Positions 1-7,942 of a stretch of 64,000 nucleotides of DNA are shown one piece after another (positions within the stretch are counted from its first letter, which is position 1; each line of letters starts with the position of its first letter). The position numbers were made by a program, and so were the translations under genes. The notes under the pieces were generated by a model. That model was not told the DNA's origin and searched no databases. It worked only from the letters and a program-made list of their open reading frames with translations. Source of the stretch: Limnohabitans kasalickyi (GTDB taxonomy: Bacteria > Pseudomonadota > Gammaproteobacteria > Burkholderiales > Burkholderiaceae_C); contig OZ248418.1 of the NCBI GenBank assembly GCA_965234325.1, positions 62,001-126,000 on the forward strand. The letters run 5' to 3'.

Positions 1-444
1 CTGCACCATTTGGATGAAATTTGTGAAGACCAGCGCGCTGCGATTCAAGACTGGATCGACGCCCTCGATGCGGTCGTCGAGCCGCATGCTGTGCACCCGC
101 GTTCGTTTGAGTTGCTCAAAGTACGCAGCCGCGATGTGTTGGAGCACATTGAGCGTGTGGTTCACCATGTGCGTCGCTTGGAGCAAAGTGCCGAAACCGC
201 CGTGCAAATGCATTTCAACGCGCAGAGCAACCGAACCAACGACATCATGCGCACCTTGACAGTGTTGACGGCGATCTTTTTGCCTTTGAACTTGATCACC
301 GGATTTTTTGGCATGAATTTCGAAACCTTCGCCGTGCTTCACGATGAACATGGCTTGTGGTGGACGAGCTTGTTCATGGTGGTGCTTGCTGTCAGCTTGG
401 TGGTGTTTTTTTGGCGCAAGCGTTACTTGGGCGGCACCCATTGA
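1..444 (+). CDS. corA: CorA-family Mg2+/Co2+ transporter, C-terminal part (5' end outside window)
   Basis: The reading frame is open from the first base, so the gene starts before the window. The visible 147 residues are the end of the long cytoplasmic helical domain followed by two membrane segments. The CorA signature GMN follows the first membrane helix (context ITGFFGMNFE), and the protein ends in a hydrophobic helix and a basic tail (FFWRKRYLGG). CorA proteins form pentameric inner-membrane channels for Mg2+ and related divalent cations. Family assignment is safe because GMN is diagnostic; the N-terminal domain cannot be judged. Confidence 0.93.
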   Translation: MHHLDEICEDQRAAIQDWIDALDAVVEPHAVHPRSFELLKVRSRDVLEHIERVVHHVRRLEQSAETAVQMHFNAQSNRTNDIMRTLTVLTAIFLPLNLITGFFGMNFETFAVLHDEHGLWWTSLFMVVLAVSLVVFFWRKRYLGGTH

Positions 445-551
445 GTGGGCGGATCTGTCACTGAATCTTCACAATGGGTCGCTAGAGTTCAGGTCAATTT
501 TTAAATGATTGACATGAAGGTGGCTCTATTTTTCGCGCTATTTTTAAGGCT

Positions 552-1412
552 GTGTGCTGCCTGTGTTTACTGCACACCTTGTCTGGGTGCGCCGTTCGCA
601 GCTATGCCATTGACCAAGCTGCCAACGCGATAGCAACCCAAGATTTTGCCGCCGAGGACGATGTGGTGCTGGTGCGTGAAGCCAGCGCTTTCTATCTCAA
701 GATGTCTGAATCGTTGTTGCGTGAGTCGCCTGGCCACCTCCAGTTGGCGCAGTCGGTGGCCGCGGGCTTTACCCAATACGCTTATACCTTCGTGGCTTTT
801 GAGGCTGAAAAAACGGAGTCTGTGAATGCCAAAGCGGCCTTTGTGTTGCGCGAGCGTGCAGCACGTTTGTACGGCCGGGCACATCGCCATGCGATGACCG
901 CTTTAGAACTCAGCAGTCCAGGGCTCAGGCAGGCCTTGAACAGGCCGACGTTTGCGCTGCCACAGCGACCTTCCGAACAACAAGTGGCGCTGGCCTATTG
1001 GGCGGCGGCGTCGTGGGGCGGCCTGATTTCGTTGTCCAAAGACCAGCCCGATGTGGTGGCCGACTTACCCCAAGCTATTCGTTTGGCGCAATGGGCTTGG
1101 CAGGCCCAGCCGAGTTACGGCCAAGGTGCATTGGCCAGTCTATTGGGTACCTTTGAAGCGGCGCGACCCAACGGGTCGGTCACGCAAGCCGCACAGTATT
1201 TCGACCAAGCCCTACGCGACGGTGCTGGCGCTCAAGCTGGGCCTTATGTGGCGAAGGCTGAAAGTATGGCCTTGGTGGCGCAAGACCGCGTGATGTTTGA
1301 GCAGTTGTTGCGCCAAGCCATTGAGGTGGCAACACGCCATCGCAATCTGCAAAACGAAGTCATGCGTGAGCGCGCCGTGTGGCTGCTCGACATGACAGAC
1401 GATTTATTTTGA
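552..1412 (+). CDS. TRAP transporter TatT-family lipoprotein
   Basis: A 286-residue protein with a lipoprotein signal: a hydrophobic stretch ends at LSGC, so Cys13 would be lipidated. The rest is helical and Ala/Leu-rich, as in TatT (TRAP-associated extracytoplasmic) proteins, which form periplasmic TPR-like trimers that dock the DctP receptor. A DctP gene follows immediately and overlaps the 3' end region, then a fused permease, which supports the call. The start is uncertain: the GTG given leaves no positive charge before the hydrophobic core. An ATT at 528, four bases after GAAGGTGG (516-523), would give a better signal peptide beginning FRAIFK. Confidence 0.8.
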   Translation: MCCLCLLHTLSGCAVRSYAIDQAANAIATQDFAAEDDVVLVREASAFYLKMSESLLRESPGHLQLAQSVAAGFTQYAYTFVAFEAEKTESVNAKAAFVLRERAARLYGRAHRHAMTALELSSPGLRQALNRPTFALPQRPSEQQVALAYWAAASWGGLISLSKDQPDVVADLPQAIRLAQWAWQAQPSYGQGALASLLGTFEAARPNGSVTQAAQYFDQALRDGAGAQAGPYVAKAESMALVAQDRVMFEQLLRQAIEVATRHRNLQNEVMRERAVWLLDMTDDLF

Positions 1413-1420
1413 AAGTTTGT

Positions 1421-2428
1421 ATGTTGAAGTCTGCTTTGTTGGTCATGACCTTGTGTGTGGGGGCTATGAGCCCCGCATTGGCAGCTGATAAACCTTTCCG
1501 AATGGGAACGCTGGCGCCTAAAAATTCGCTCTATCACCGCCAACTGCTAGAGGTGGGTGAGGCGTGGCGGGCAGCGCAAGGGGGTGGCGCGAAGTACGTG
1601 GTGTATCCAGACGGAAGCCAAGGTGGCGAGACCGAATTGGCGCGCCGTATGCGGATTGGTCAACTGCAAGGCGCCTTGTTGTCAGTCGTGGGCTTGCATG
1701 AGATTGAACCCTCGATCAATGCCTTGCAGGCCATGCCGTTGCTGTTCAAAAGCTGGGACGAGGTGGACTATGTGCGCGAAAAAATGCGCCCCGCCATGGA
1801 GAAGAAGTTTTTAGACAAAGGCTTTGTGGTGCTCGCTTGGGGTGATGCGGGCTGGGTGCGGTTCTTCTCGAAGGACCCTGCGTTCAAGCCCGATGACTAC
1901 AAAAAGATGAAATTCTTTGCGTGGGGTGGCGAGGCCGACCAGCAAGAAATCATGAAAAGTTTAGGCTACACGCCGGTGCCGCTGGAGACCAGCGACATCT
2001 TGCCGTCCATCCAAACGGGCATGATCAATGTGGTGCCTTCGACGCCTTACTTTGCCTTGGCCAGTCAGGTCTACACCATGGCGCCCAATATGTTGGAGAT
2101 CAATTGGGCACCTATCGTGGGCGCCTTGGTGGTGACCAAGAAAGCTTGGGACGAGATGACACCCGCCACGCAGGACGCGGTGCGTGTGGCTGGTGAAAAA
2201 GCTGGCGCCCAAATTCGTAGCAAAGCCCGGCAAGAGGTGGAGGAGGCGGTTGACGCCATGAAAAAGCGTGGCCTCGTGGTGAACAAACCCAATGCGGAAC
2301 AAATGCGCGAATGGACCGAGCTGGCCGACAAGCTGTACCCCCGCATCCGTGGCACCTTGGTGCCAGCGGAGACCTTTGACGACGTGTTCCGTCATCTGAA
2401 GGCCTACCGCGCCAGCAAGGCCAAGTGA
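1421..2428 (+). CDS. TRAP transporter substrate-binding protein, DctP family
   Basis: A 335-residue periplasmic solute receptor. From the ATG at 1421 it has a classical signal peptide ending SPALA before ADKPFRMG. An upstream GTG at 1379 is also open, but it lies within the preceding gene and would bury the signal peptide; GAAAG lies before the ATG. The body has the DctP fold markers (GGETELARRMRIGQLQGA near the N-terminal lobe, then an ETSDILPSIQTGMI segment that lines the ligand site in relatives). It sits between a TatT lipoprotein and its own permease. TatT-type TRAP systems have been linked to hydrophobic ligands, but the substrate here is unknown. Confidence 0.9.
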   Translation: MLKSALLVMTLCVGAMSPALAADKPFRMGTLAPKNSLYHRQLLEVGEAWRAAQGGGAKYVVYPDGSQGGETELARRMRIGQLQGALLSVVGLHEIEPSINALQAMPLLFKSWDEVDYVREKMRPAMEKKFLDKGFVVLAWGDAGWVRFFSKDPAFKPDDYKKMKFFAWGGEADQQEIMKSLGYTPVPLETSDILPSIQTGMINVVPSTPYFALASQVYTMAPNMLEINWAPIVGALVVTKKAWDEMTPATQDAVRVAGEKAGAQIRSKARQEVEEAVDAMKKRGLVVNKPNAEQMREWTELADKLYPRIRGTLVPAETFDDVFRHLKAYRASKAK

Positions 2429-4221
2429 TGAAAAAAATTTGGCCCCTGGACGAGGTTCTGGCTGGTCTTGCGCTGGCCTTGATGGCGCTGATTCCCATCG
2501 TTGAAATTGTGTCTCGGCCAGTGATGGGCAAGGGCGTTGAGAACGCGCCCGTCTTGGTGCAGCATTTGGGCTTGGTGATGGCCATGTTCGGCGCTTTGGC
2601 GGCCGAACGCTACGGTCATCTGACCAGTTTGGGCGCTGTTTTTCAAGGCTTTATCGCTTGGGCGCAAGCCGCGGCTTCATTGGTGAGCGGGGTGTTGGTC
2701 TGGGCGAGTTGGCAGTTGGTGGCAAGCGAGCGGGAGGGCGCGCAATCGTTGGCCTATGGCCTGCCCATGTGGTGGGTGCAAATGGCCATGCCTGTGGGCT
2801 TTGCGCTGTTGGGCATGAAGTTGGCCATGCGATCAACGCCGCTGTGGAGTTGGCAGATTTTTCTTGGGTTGTTGTTGCCAACGGCAGGCTTCGTTTTGGG
2901 GTGGTTGGGCGATGGCGACGCGCTGGCTTTGTGGCCCATGCTGCTGGGTTTGGTCTTGATGCTGTTGTGTGGCGCGCCAATTTTTGCTGTGTTGGGTGGT
3001 TTGGCACTGGCGCTGTTTTGGCAAGAAGGGTTGCCACTGGCCTCCATTGCGTTGTCGCATTACCAAATCACGGTCAATCCGTCGTTGCCTGCTTTGCCTT
3101 TGTTCACCTTGGCGGGTTTGGTCTTTGCGCGCACGGGTGCTGCGCAGCGTTTGGGGGCCGTCTTTTTGGCCATGTTTGGTCAAGGTGTGGCGGGTTCGGT
3201 GCTGGCGGCAACGGTGTTGTGTTCGGTGTTTACGGCGTTCACAGGTGGCAGTGGCGTGACGATTTTGGCGTTGGGCGGGTTGTTGCTGCCGTTGTTACGC
3301 AACGCGGGCTACCCTGAGAAAAAGGGCATCAGTTTGGTGACCAGTGCCAGTGCGTTGGGGGTCTTGTTGGCCCCCTCGGTGCCGCTCATCATGTACGCCA
3401 TCATTGCCCGCGTGCCTATCAACACCATGTTTTTGGCTGGCTTGATTCCGGCGGTGGTGATGGTGGCGTGTTTGTTGGTGTTTGGGGGGTACTTGCGCGT
3501 GTCAGCTACGGCAGATTCCCAAAATTTACCGATGTCTCTGACACCATCGCTTTCTTTGTTGACGGCCGTGTGGCAAGCCAAGTGGGAAATATTGGCGCCC
3601 GTAGTGGCGATTGGTTCGTTGGTCTCTGGCTTCGCCACACCGACCGAAAGTGCGGCTTTGACGGCTGTTTACGCCGTGCTCACGCAAGCCTTTGCACATG
3701 GTGAGTTGAGCGGCCGCTTGTTAGGGCAGTGCTTGTCAACGTGTGCACAAATCATTGGCGGCGTGATGTTGATTTTGGGCATGGCCTTGGGGCTGACCAA
3801 CTTCTTGATCGATGCGGGCATCCCCGATTTGGCGATTGACTGGGTGCAGGGCATCACCACCAACAAATGGGTGTTCTTGTTGGCGCTGAACGTGTTTTTG
3901 TTCTTCGCGGGTGCCTTGATGGAAATATACGCGGCCATTGTGGTGTTGGTACCGTTGTTGTTGCCTCTCGCCATGAGTTACGGCATCGACCCCGTTCACT
4001 TTGGCATCATTTTTTTGGCCAACATGGAGATGGGGTTCTTGTGCCCGCCCGCTGGCATGAACCTTTACTTTGCGTCCGCGGTGTTTGGCAAGAGTTTGCG
4101 AGAGGTCGCCCTGTCAGTGCTGCCCGCTTTGGCGGCCATTTTTGTGGGAACGGTGTTGATTTCTTGGTTGCCCATCGTGGCTACGGGTTTACCGGCCCTG
4201 GTGGCCGCAGGCTGGCGTTGA
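2428..4221 (+). CDS. Fused TRAP transporter permease (DctQ-DctM)
   Basis: A 597-residue, highly hydrophobic inner-membrane protein. Roughly residues 1-160 correspond to the four-helix small subunit DctQ. The rest corresponds to the large subunit DctM, with typical segments such as GGSGVTILALGGLLLPLL and a C-terminal GIIFLANMEMGFLCPPAGMN. The ATG overlaps the stop of the receptor gene (TGATG), so translation is probably coupled. TRAP permeases use the Na+ gradient to import ligand delivered by DctP. Fusion of Q and M is a known variant and fits the compact TatT-P-QM operon. Confidence 0.93.
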   Translation: MKKIWPLDEVLAGLALALMALIPIVEIVSRPVMGKGVENAPVLVQHLGLVMAMFGALAAERYGHLTSLGAVFQGFIAWAQAAASLVSGVLVWASWQLVASEREGAQSLAYGLPMWWVQMAMPVGFALLGMKLAMRSTPLWSWQIFLGLLLPTAGFVLGWLGDGDALALWPMLLGLVLMLLCGAPIFAVLGGLALALFWQEGLPLASIALSHYQITVNPSLPALPLFTLAGLVFARTGAAQRLGAVFLAMFGQGVAGSVLAATVLCSVFTAFTGGSGVTILALGGLLLPLLRNAGYPEKKGISLVTSASALGVLLAPSVPLIMYAIIARVPINTMFLAGLIPAVVMVACLLVFGGYLRVSATADSQNLPMSLTPSLSLLTAVWQAKWEILAPVVAIGSLVSGFATPTESAALTAVYAVLTQAFAHGELSGRLLGQCLSTCAQIIGGVMLILGMALGLTNFLIDAGIPDLAIDWVQGITTNKWVFLLALNVFLFFAGALMEIYAAIVVLVPLLLPLAMSYGIDPVHFGIIFLANMEMGFLCPPAGMNLYFASAVFGKSLREVALSVLPALAAIFVGTVLISWLPIVATGLPALVAAGWR

Positions 4222-4242
4222 AGGTAACCAGCTTCAGGTTGC

Positions 4243-4995
4243 TCAGACAGCGCTGAGTGCTTCGAGTTGCGTTATCACGCTGTTGCGTGCCAGCAAGGCC
4301 AAGCTTTTTCTGGAGTGACCTTGCGGTAACAAACAGGGGCCTGCATGCAGGGTGATGCAGATGCCGTCTCGGGCGCGCATCACTTGGTGCAGCGATCTCA
4401 GAAAACTCAAATCGCCCACGAACGCGGCACGCGTGCAATGCGCACCCGTTTGTGAGCTGGTGTAGCGCAGTGCCAGGGGTTGCACAGGCACGTCCTGGTG
4501 AATGGCCGACTCAAACAAATTGGCGTGAAACATTTCAACGGTGTGGCCCAAGGTACTGGTGCCCTCAGGGAATCCCGCCACGTTGTGCCCACTTTGCATG
4601 GCGTCGGCAACTTGGGTCACCATTTTTCGGGCAGAGCTGGGTGAGCCACGGTTAACAAACACCACGCCGCAGGCTTGGGCAATGGCACCCACAACGGGCC
4701 AGCGTCGTACCTCTTGTTTGGCCACAAAGATGCTGGGTTGTACGGTTTGAATGACCACCGGGTCCAGCCAAGACACATGGTTGGCCACCAACAGTTGAGG
4801 CGTGTTGGACAACGGCGGGCGCTGTATCTGTCCTACAACTTTGACCGTGACGCCCATGACCGCCAAGGTCTCAGCGGACCAAGTTTGGATGGCGAGAAGT
4901 TTTTCTTCGCGTTGAAGGCGTGGAAATTGCACCCACAAAATCCAAAACGCACGAACGAAGGCCTGTAAGAGGCGTAGGTATTTGATGAACAACAT
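4243..4995 (-). CDS. 1-acylglycerol-3-phosphate/lyso-ornithine-lipid acyltransferase (PlsC/OlsA-like)
   Basis: A 250-residue membrane-associated acyltransferase. The catalytic block NHVSWLDP (residues 72-79, HX4D) and the acceptor block FPEGTS (142-147) are those of the PlsC family. A hydrophobic N-terminal segment precedes them. PlsC proteins acylate lysophosphatidate; the OlsA branch acylates lyso-ornithine lipid. The gene is divergent from an OlsB-like N-acyltransferase across a 156-base region with PhoB-like half-sites, so the OlsA role is an attractive inference. A general PlsC role cannot be excluded from sequence. Confidence 0.85.
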   Translation of the reverse strand: MLFIKYLRLLQAFVRAFWILWVQFPRLQREEKLLAIQTWSAETLAVMGVTVKVVGQIQRPPLSNTPQLLVANHVSWLDPVVIQTVQPSIFVAKQEVRRWPVVGAIAQACGVVFVNRGSPSSARKMVTQVADAMQSGHNVAGFPEGTSTLGHTVEMFHANLFESAIHQDVPVQPLALRYTSSQTGAHCTRAAFVGDLSFLRSLHQVMRARDGICITLHAGPCLLPQGHSRKSLALLARNSVITQLEALSAV

Positions 4996-5050
4996 AAGCG
5001 ATGAAAAGTTTAAGCCTCGCGTATGACAAAGCGGTGAAGACGACGCGCCT

Positions 5051-5090
5051 GTGTCATCAAAATTTCATGGTTTCGTCTTTGTCCCGTCAT
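5051..5090 (+). promoter_or_regulatory. Tandem PhoB-box-like half-sites before the OlsB-like gene
   Basis: Four heptamers at exact 11-base spacing match the E. coli Pho half-site CTGTCAT: GTGTCAT at 5051 (6/7), ATTTCAT at 5062 (5/7), TCGTCTT at 5073 (4/7) and CCGTCAT at 5084 (6/7). The first two alone form an 18-base Pho box. A perfect but out-of-phase CTGTCAT lies at 5109-5115, and a TTGTCAT (minus strand, 5023-5029) faces the divergent acyltransferase. I see no good -10. PhoB activation under phosphate limitation is inferred from spacing and from the genes downstream. Confidence 0.65.
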
Positions 5091-5151
5091 CTGATGTTTT
5101 CAAAATTGCTGTCATTGAAAGACACGCATCACGTCAAACAAAGGACTGACC

Positions 5152-6000
5152 ATGAAAGAATTGCCAAACCCCACCATGCCCTTGTCGTTGATCGATTTCC
5201 CACGGGGGTCGCTTCATCGACACGATCGTCAAACTCAAGAAAATTTTGTCGCGCCCCAAAAAAGTAAAGAGCGGCCAGCGCTGATTGTGGAATGGGCCAA
5301 GCACCAAGACGAGGTGCGTGAAGCCCAGCGCTTGCGTTACGACGTGTTTGCCACTGAGATGGGCGCACGTCTGAAAGAAAGCATTCCCGGTCATGACATC
5401 GATTTGTTTGATGATTACTGCGAGCACTTGATCATTCGCGATGATGCCACCGAGCAAGTGATTGGCACCTACCGCGTGCTGACCCCTGTGCAAGCCAAAC
5501 GCATCGGCAGCACCTATTCAGACTTGGAATTTGATTTAACCCGACTGCGTGGCTATCGCGATCGCATGGTCGAGTTGGGCCGTAGCTGCGTGCATCCAGA
5601 ACACCGCCACGGTGGTGTGATCATGGCTTTGTGGGGCGCATTGGCGGAGTTCATGGTGCGCAACAAGTTGGACGTGATGATTGGCTGTGCCAGCATTCCC
5701 ATGCTGCACCAAGGTGTGATCAGCGGCGAAGTGGCTGCGAGCATTTGGCACCAGCTCAAGCACAGCCATCTGGCCGATGTGTCGGACCATGTCAAGCCTC
5801 GCTTGGCCTTGCCGGTTGACGAGTGGGAGGTCAACGCCGCGTTTGAGCCGCCTGCACTGATCAAAGGCTATTTACGCTTGGGCGCCAAAGTACTGGGCGC
5901 ACCCGCTTGGGACCCTGATTTCAACACGGCCGACTTGCCCATGTTGATGAAGATTCACGACATGCCAGCGCGTTACCGCAAACACTTTTTGGGTGCTTGA
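5152..6000 (+). CDS. olsB: GNAT-fold N-acyltransferase, L-ornithine Nalpha-acyltransferase (OlsB)-like
   Basis: A 282-residue acyltransferase of the OlsB/hemolysin-like GNAT family. Typical blocks are LRYDVFATEMG (61-71), VIGTYRVL (103-110) and the strong ELGRSCVHPEHR (141-152). OlsB transfers a 3-hydroxyacyl chain from acyl carrier protein to the alpha-amino group of ornithine, the first step to phosphorus-free ornithine lipids. The gene lies opposite an OlsA-like acyltransferase and overlaps a PlcP-like phosphoesterase gene downstream, and it is preceded by Pho-box-like sites. Related GNAT proteins with other amino-acid acceptors exist, so the acceptor is inferred. Confidence 0.8.
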   Translation: MKELPNPTMPLSLIDFPRGSLHRHDRQTQENFVAPQKSKERPALIVEWAKHQDEVREAQRLRYDVFATEMGARLKESIPGHDIDLFDDYCEHLIIRDDATEQVIGTYRVLTPVQAKRIGSTYSDLEFDLTRLRGYRDRMVELGRSCVHPEHRHGGVIMALWGALAEFMVRNKLDVMIGCASIPMLHQGVISGEVAASIWHQLKHSHLADVSDHVKPRLALPVDEWEVNAAFEPPALIKGYLRLGAKVLGAPAWDPDFNTADLPMLMKIHDMPARYRKHFLGA

Positions 6001-6770
6001 TGCATTACAGGGCAATCTTTATTTCTGATTTGCATTTGGGAACGCCCGGATGCCAAGCCGACGCTTTGCTTGACTTCTTAAAGCTCAACACCAGCGACTA
6101 CCTGTACTTGGTGGGTGACATCGTCGATGGCTGGCAATTGCGTCGCAAATGGTATTGGCCACAGGCCCACAACGATGTGGTGCAAAAGCTGTTGCGCAAA
6201 GCGAGAAAAGGCTGCCGCGTTATTTACGTACCCGGCAACCACGATGAGTTTGCGCGTGGGTTTTTAGACCATCAATTCGGTGGCATTGAGGTGGTGGAAG
6301 AGTCCGTACACATCACCGCAGGCGGTCGCAAGTTGTGGGTCATCCATGGTGACTACTTTGACGCTGTGGTGCAGCAAGCCAAATGGCTGGCCTATGTGGG
6401 CGACTATCTGTACGAGTTCACCCTCAAGCTCAACCGTTACTTGAACAACATGCGCGGGCGCTTGGGTTTGCCTTACTGGTCCCTCTCTGCTTATCTGAAG
6501 CACAAAGTGAAAAAAGCCTTGAACTACGTCACGGATTTTGAAAATGCTGTGGCCCAAGAAGCGGCCAAGCATGGTTACCAAGGCGTGGTGTGCGGCCACA
6601 TTCACCGGGCTGAGATTCGCGATGTGAATGGCGTGTTGTATTGCAACGATGGGGACTGGGTGGAAAGCCGCAGCGCCTTGGTCGAGCACAAAGACGGGCG
6701 TTTGGAGTTGCTGTTTTGGAACGCGGAAGCCAAAGCGGTTGAAAAACCCAAGGTCTTGAAGCTCGCATGA
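6000..6770 (+). CDS. PlcP-like metallophosphoesterase (phospholipase C type, UDP-2,3-diacylglucosamine diphosphatase family)
   Basis: A 256-residue calcineurin-fold phosphoesterase. Metal-site motifs are visible: D10-L-H12, GDIVDGW (39-45), GNHDE (79-83), HGD (117-119) and GHIH (199-202). The stretches WYWPQAHNDVVQKLLRKARK and QAKWLAYVGD resemble Sinorhizobium PlcP more than true LpxH as I recall them. PlcP removes the phosphate headgroup from phospholipids under phosphate starvation, leaving diacylglycerol. The ATG overlaps the upstream stop (TGATG), and the glycosyltransferase start overlaps this gene's end, which places it in a lipid-remodelling operon. Generic annotation would call it an LpxH homologue. 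Confidence 0.85.
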   Translation: MHYRAIFISDLHLGTPGCQADALLDFLKLNTSDYLYLVGDIVDGWQLRRKWYWPQAHNDVVQKLLRKARKGCRVIYVPGNHDEFARGFLDHQFGGIEVVEESVHITAGGRKLWVIHGDYFDAVVQQAKWLAYVGDYLYEFTLKLNRYLNNMRGRLGLPYWSLSAYLKHKVKKALNYVTDFENAVAQEAAKHGYQGVVCGHIHRAEIRDVNGVLYCNDGDWVESRSALVEHKDGRLELLFWNAEAKAVEKPKVLKLA

Positions 6771-7813
6771 GGATCGCACTTATCACTGACGCATGGCGTC
6801 CTCAAATCAATGGCGTGGTGACCACTCTGGTTGAGTTGGTGGACCAACTGCAGGCACAAGGCCATGAGGTGGAGGTGGTGCATCCGGCCTTGTTTCAAAC
6901 ACGCCCTTGCCCAGGTTACGCAGGCATTGACTTGGCGGTTCGTCCGTATTCGCAGTTGAAAGTTCAGCTCGATGGATTCAAGCCCGAAGCGATTCACATC
7001 GCGACCGAAGGCCCTTTAGGTTGGGCAGCGCGCAAATATTGTTTAAAAAATAAATTTCCCTTTACCAGCGCGTTTCACACCCGATTCCCGGAAGTGCTGA
7101 AGGCGGCATTGCGTGTGCCCCTGTGGCTGGGTTATGCCCTGTTTCGGCATTTTCACAGGCCTTCTGCAGGTGTGATGGTGCCCACGCAAGGGGTGATGCG
7201 CTTGCTGGACGGCAGAGGTTTTAAGAACCTGCGCAGTTGGACGCATGGGGTGGACATGGGCTTGTTTGAGTTTTCGTCCACGGTGCAGAACCATCCCGGT
7301 TTGGATGATTTGCCTCGGCCAGTCGCCTTGTATGTGGGGCGTGTGTCGTACGAAAAAAACATCGACAGCTTTTTGGCCATGCCTTGGCAGGGAAGCAAGG
7401 TGGTGTGCGGCGTGGGGCCTCTGGAGGCATCGCTGAAGCAGCGCTTTCCAGATGTGCGTTGGTTAGGGGTGTTGCCCCGAGAAGAGTTAGCCAAGGTGTA
7501 CGCCAGTGCTGATGTGTTCACGTTTCCCAGCCGTAACGAAACATTTGGCTTGGTGATGTTGGAGGCCATGGCATGCGGCACGCCTGTGGCGGCTTACCCC
7601 GTTGATGGGCCCTTGGAGGTTTTGAAAGACCATGCCGGTCACATTCAGCGACCTCAGGGCGGTGTGCTGCACGAGGACTTGGCTTTGGCCAGTCGGGAAG
7701 CTTTGAACGTCCCGCGACATGACGCCCGTCTTCAAGCGCTGAGCTTCAGCTGGGACGAGGCGACGCGCTTGTTTGAGTCACATTTGGTTCAGTTGCCACC
7801 TCGGAGTCGTTGA
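6767..7813 (+). CDS. GT4-family glycosyltransferase, probable diacylglycerol glycosyltransferase (Agt-like)
   Basis: A 348-residue GT-B glycosyltransferase. The N-terminal nucleotide-fold start (MRIALITDAWRPQINGVV) and the C-terminal donor-site block ETFGLVMLEAMACGTPV are characteristic of family GT4. GVGPLEASLKQ and LYVGRVSYEKNI lie at the domain junction. The start overlaps the PlcP-like gene (ATGA). In bacteria that remodel lipids under phosphate stress, a glycosyltransferase next to PlcP adds glucose or glucuronic acid to the released diacylglycerol. That role is inferred here from adjacency. A lipopolysaccharide or mannosyl role is the main alternative. Confidence 0.82.
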   Translation: MRIALITDAWRPQINGVVTTLVELVDQLQAQGHEVEVVHPALFQTRPCPGYAGIDLAVRPYSQLKVQLDGFKPEAIHIATEGPLGWAARKYCLKNKFPFTSAFHTRFPEVLKAALRVPLWLGYALFRHFHRPSAGVMVPTQGVMRLLDGRGFKNLRSWTHGVDMGLFEFSSTVQNHPGLDDLPRPVALYVGRVSYEKNIDSFLAMPWQGSKVVCGVGPLEASLKQRFPDVRWLGVLPREELAKVYASADVFTFPSRNETFGLVMLEAMACGTPVAAYPVDGPLEVLKDHAGHIQRPQGGVLHEDLALASREALNVPRHDARLQALSFSWDEATRLFESHLVQLPPRSR

Positions 7814-7882
7814 CCCTCGAAGGTGTGTTGCCGCACAGACGTTTCTTTGTCAAATCTGCGATGCTGATGCAAATGCGTTGAT

Positions 7883-7900
7883 TTGTCACAAGATTGTCAT
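7883..7900 (+). promoter_or_regulatory. PhoB-box-like sequence upstream of ppk1
   Basis: TTGTCAC, four bases, then TTGTCAT: two half-sites 11 bases apart matching CTGTCAT at 5/7 and 6/7. TTGTCAC is also a half-site in the E. coli phoA Pho box. The site lies 43 bases before the ppk1 ATG. It also argues against the TTG start at 7883, which would put the box inside the coding sequence. No convincing -10 follows (CAGACT at 7911 is the best-placed hexamer). Confidence 0.65.
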
Positions 7901-7942
7901 GATGGCAAGACAGACTTGCGTACATTGAAATTAGGTTTGCAC

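Noticed and set aside
6000..6770. LpxH (UDP-2,3-diacylglucosamine diphosphatase of lipid A synthesis)
   Set aside because: Same superfamily, but the sequence blocks and coupling to OlsB and an Agt-like glycosyltransferase fit PlcP better; genome presence of a separate lpxH would settle it.
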